64,000 bases of DNA, taken from assembly GCF_041200145.1 (NCBI RefSeq), contig NZ_CP165734.1, forward strand, positions 4,960,001 to 5,024,000. Direction: 5' to 3'. The position numbers were made by a program, and so were the translations under genes. Under the pieces are notes generated by a model. It searched no databases and had not been told where the DNA came from. It saw only the letters and a program-made list of their open reading frames with translations. The DNA comes from Bradyrhizobium sp. LLZ17 (lineage in GTDB: Bacteria > Pseudomonadota > Alphaproteobacteria > Rhizobiales > Xanthobacteraceae). Of the stretch, positions 59,924 to 64,000 are shown in pieces. Position 1 is the stretch's first letter; each line of letters opens with the position of its first letter.

Positions 59924-60082
59924 CTACGGCGCGCCAGCGTTTGCCTTCGGCACCGGTTTCTTTGCCGCAGGCTTGGCGGGGGCGGCTGGCGCGGAGGCTA
60001 TTTGTGTCGGAGGAGACTTCGCCCATCCCGCTGCGGCAAAGGGTAACGCGAGGACGGCGGCGACGATGAAGCGTGGGAACAT
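59924..60082 (-). CDS. Small exported protein, 52 residues
   Basis: A short gene with a credible signal peptide (MFPRFIVAAVLALPFAAAGWA) followed by a low-complexity Ala/Pro/Lys tail (SPPTQIASAPAAPAKPAAKK). It begins at ATG 60082 and stops at 59924-59926, just before the larger exported hypothetical gene. Its mature part is only about 30 residues. No family is evident. Co-transcription with its neighbour is likely from spacing. Confidence 0.55.
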   Translation of the reverse strand: MFPRFIVAAVLALPFAAAGWAKSPPTQIASAPAAPAKPAAKKPVPKANAGAP

Positions 60083-60165
60083 GGGTCCGGGAAATGAGCA
60101 GCTGGTGATACGGGAGCCGCAAAACTAGAACGTGTAAGTGGTGCCTGCAAGCGCGGCGTTCGGTT

Positions 60166-60621
60166 TCAGGCCGCTCTCTTCCACCGGTAGTACTTCATCA
60201 CAAACCCGTTCGACGGCTCGACCTCTTCCTTCTCGAACACAAAACCCTCGCGCTCGTACCAGCGCCAGGCCTTTTCGTTCTCGCGCACGCAGCGCAGGGA
60301 GATCTCGTCGGGCATTTGCGTGCGGGTGAAGGCGAGCAATTGCCGGCCGAGCGATTGCCCTTGATAGGCGGGCCCGACGAAGAGCATGTCGAGATAGAGC
60401 TTCGGCAAATGCAGCGCCAGCATTGCGGCGATCGTGCCGTGATCGTCGGCGACGAACAGGCTCCAGCCGTCCTCGATCTCGCGCCGGATTCGCGCGCGCA
60501 AATTCGCCAGCAGGAAGTTACTCGCCTCGGCAAGCCCGGTGGAGACCCAGCTCTCCATCCAGACACGGCCGATCTCGTCGTATTCGTCGGCGCGGGCGGG
60601 GCGGATCACCGGATGCGACAT
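60166..60621 (-). CDS. GNAT family N-acetyltransferase
   Basis: A 151-residue GNAT domain. It has the N-terminal IRPARADEYDEI, the acetyl-CoA motif A LDMLFVGPAYQGQSLGRQLL (Q/GxxG/A), and the C-terminal ENEKAWRWYEREGFV. It follows the corrected oxyR stop by six bases on the same strand, so the two are likely co-transcribed. Substrate unknown. Confidence 0.88.
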   Translation of the reverse strand: MSHPVIRPARADEYDEIGRVWMESWVSTGLAEASNFLLANLRARIRREIEDGWSLFVADDHGTIAAMLALHLPKLYLDMLFVGPAYQGQSLGRQLLAFTRTQMPDEISLRCVRENEKAWRWYEREGFVFEKEEVEPSNGFVMKYYRWKRAA

Positions 60622-60627
60622 CGGAGC

Positions 60628-63838
<3,211 letters not shown>

Positions 63839-63847
63839 GTTGTTGCA

Positions 63848-63967
63848 CCTCTCCCGCTTGCGGGAGAGGTCGCGCCGAAGGCGCGGGTGAAGGCTTTCTC
63901 CGCACGGGCGATCCCGGCGCGGAGATACCCTCTCCCCGACCATCTCCCGCAAGCAAGCGGGCGAAGG
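63848..63967. repeat. Intergenic palindromic repeat, family A copy 3
   Basis: Starts with the same CCTCTCCCGC/GCGGGAGAGG palindrome and GTCGCGCCGAAGGCGCGGGTGA as at 9274-9391, directly past the katG stop. No gene is seen from here to the window end. Confidence 0.85.
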
Positions 63968-64000
63968 AGCGCAGATCGGCCGGAGCAGGCACAAACCAAC

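Overview
The window is a GC-rich alphaproteobacterial chromosome segment, almost certainly from Bradyrhizobium or a very close relative. The strongest genus-level marker is an Irr regulator that starts with the GCPWHD heme-regulatory motif at Cys29-Pro30 and carries His117-His119, as in the Bradyrhizobium iron regulator. Other support comes from the paired trpFBA-accD-folC-trxA-addAB-murU-tsaE/amgK-divL and ubiE-ubiB-coaBC-dut blocks, the hsp20/DUF1150 pair, and several families of intergenic palindromic repeats. I see no prophage, transposase, integrase, CRISPR array or secretion system. This is mostly core chromosome.

Layout. 0.1-3.7 kb: a small catabolic-looking cluster (SDR, saccharopine-dehydrogenase-like reductase, acyl-CoA ligase). 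3.8-4.6 kb: hsp20-DUF1150 behind a candidate RpoH promoter and ROSE-like thermometer. 4.9-9.0 kb: ugpBAEC glycerol-3-phosphate ABC transporter with a candidate PHO box. 9.4-11.8 kb: CaiB-type CoA transferase and the divergent ohr/ohrR pair with two palindromic operators. 11.9-12.5 kb: tRNA-Ala(GGC) and a FYDLN-type acidic protein. 12.6-19.2 kb: aroA, a conserved hypothetical, cmk, rpsA, sppA, ihfB, lapA. 19.3-24.4 kb: trpF-trpB-trpA-accD-folC. 24.5-27.4 kb: phosphoesterase, SRPBCC protein, ATP-dependent DNA ligase, trxA. 27.4-39.6 kb, minus strand: divL, tsaE/amgK, a PilZ protein, murU, addB, addA. 40.0-45.2 kb: ubiE-ubiB-coaBC-dut with divergent mutM. 45.5-53.7 kb: orphan ParA, gamma-glutamyltransferase, secreted protease-like protein, MoeB/ThiF E1, aldo/keto reductase with divergent LysR, hydroxyacid dehydrogenase. 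54-58.3 kb: SH3 protein, irr, then fabA-fabB-fabI. 58.4-64 kb: GST, two small secreted proteins, GNAT, oxyR and divergent katG.

The most striking property is the number of broken conserved genes. trpF, accD, addA (three breaks), addB, murU, a hydroxyacid dehydrogenase and oxyR are each interrupted by single-base frameshifts, and trpB has an in-frame TAG. In every frameshifted case, correcting one base per break gives a whole number of codons and a family-typical length. Several breaks lie in homopolymers, and several hit genes expected to be essential or important. Assembly or sequencing error is therefore the leading explanation, though real decay cannot be excluded from the sequence alone. 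Eight of the ten lesions fall between 19.9 and 34.4 kb.

Biologically notable intact features are a DivL-type kinase with Tyr in place of the phospho-accepting His, a TsaE-AmgK fusion next to MurU, a CoaBC with an N-terminal FitA-like ribbon-helix-helix domain, an HtrA-like protein lacking the catalytic His, and an AccD lacking the usual zinc-ribbon cysteines. I found no convincing wholly new multi-gene system.
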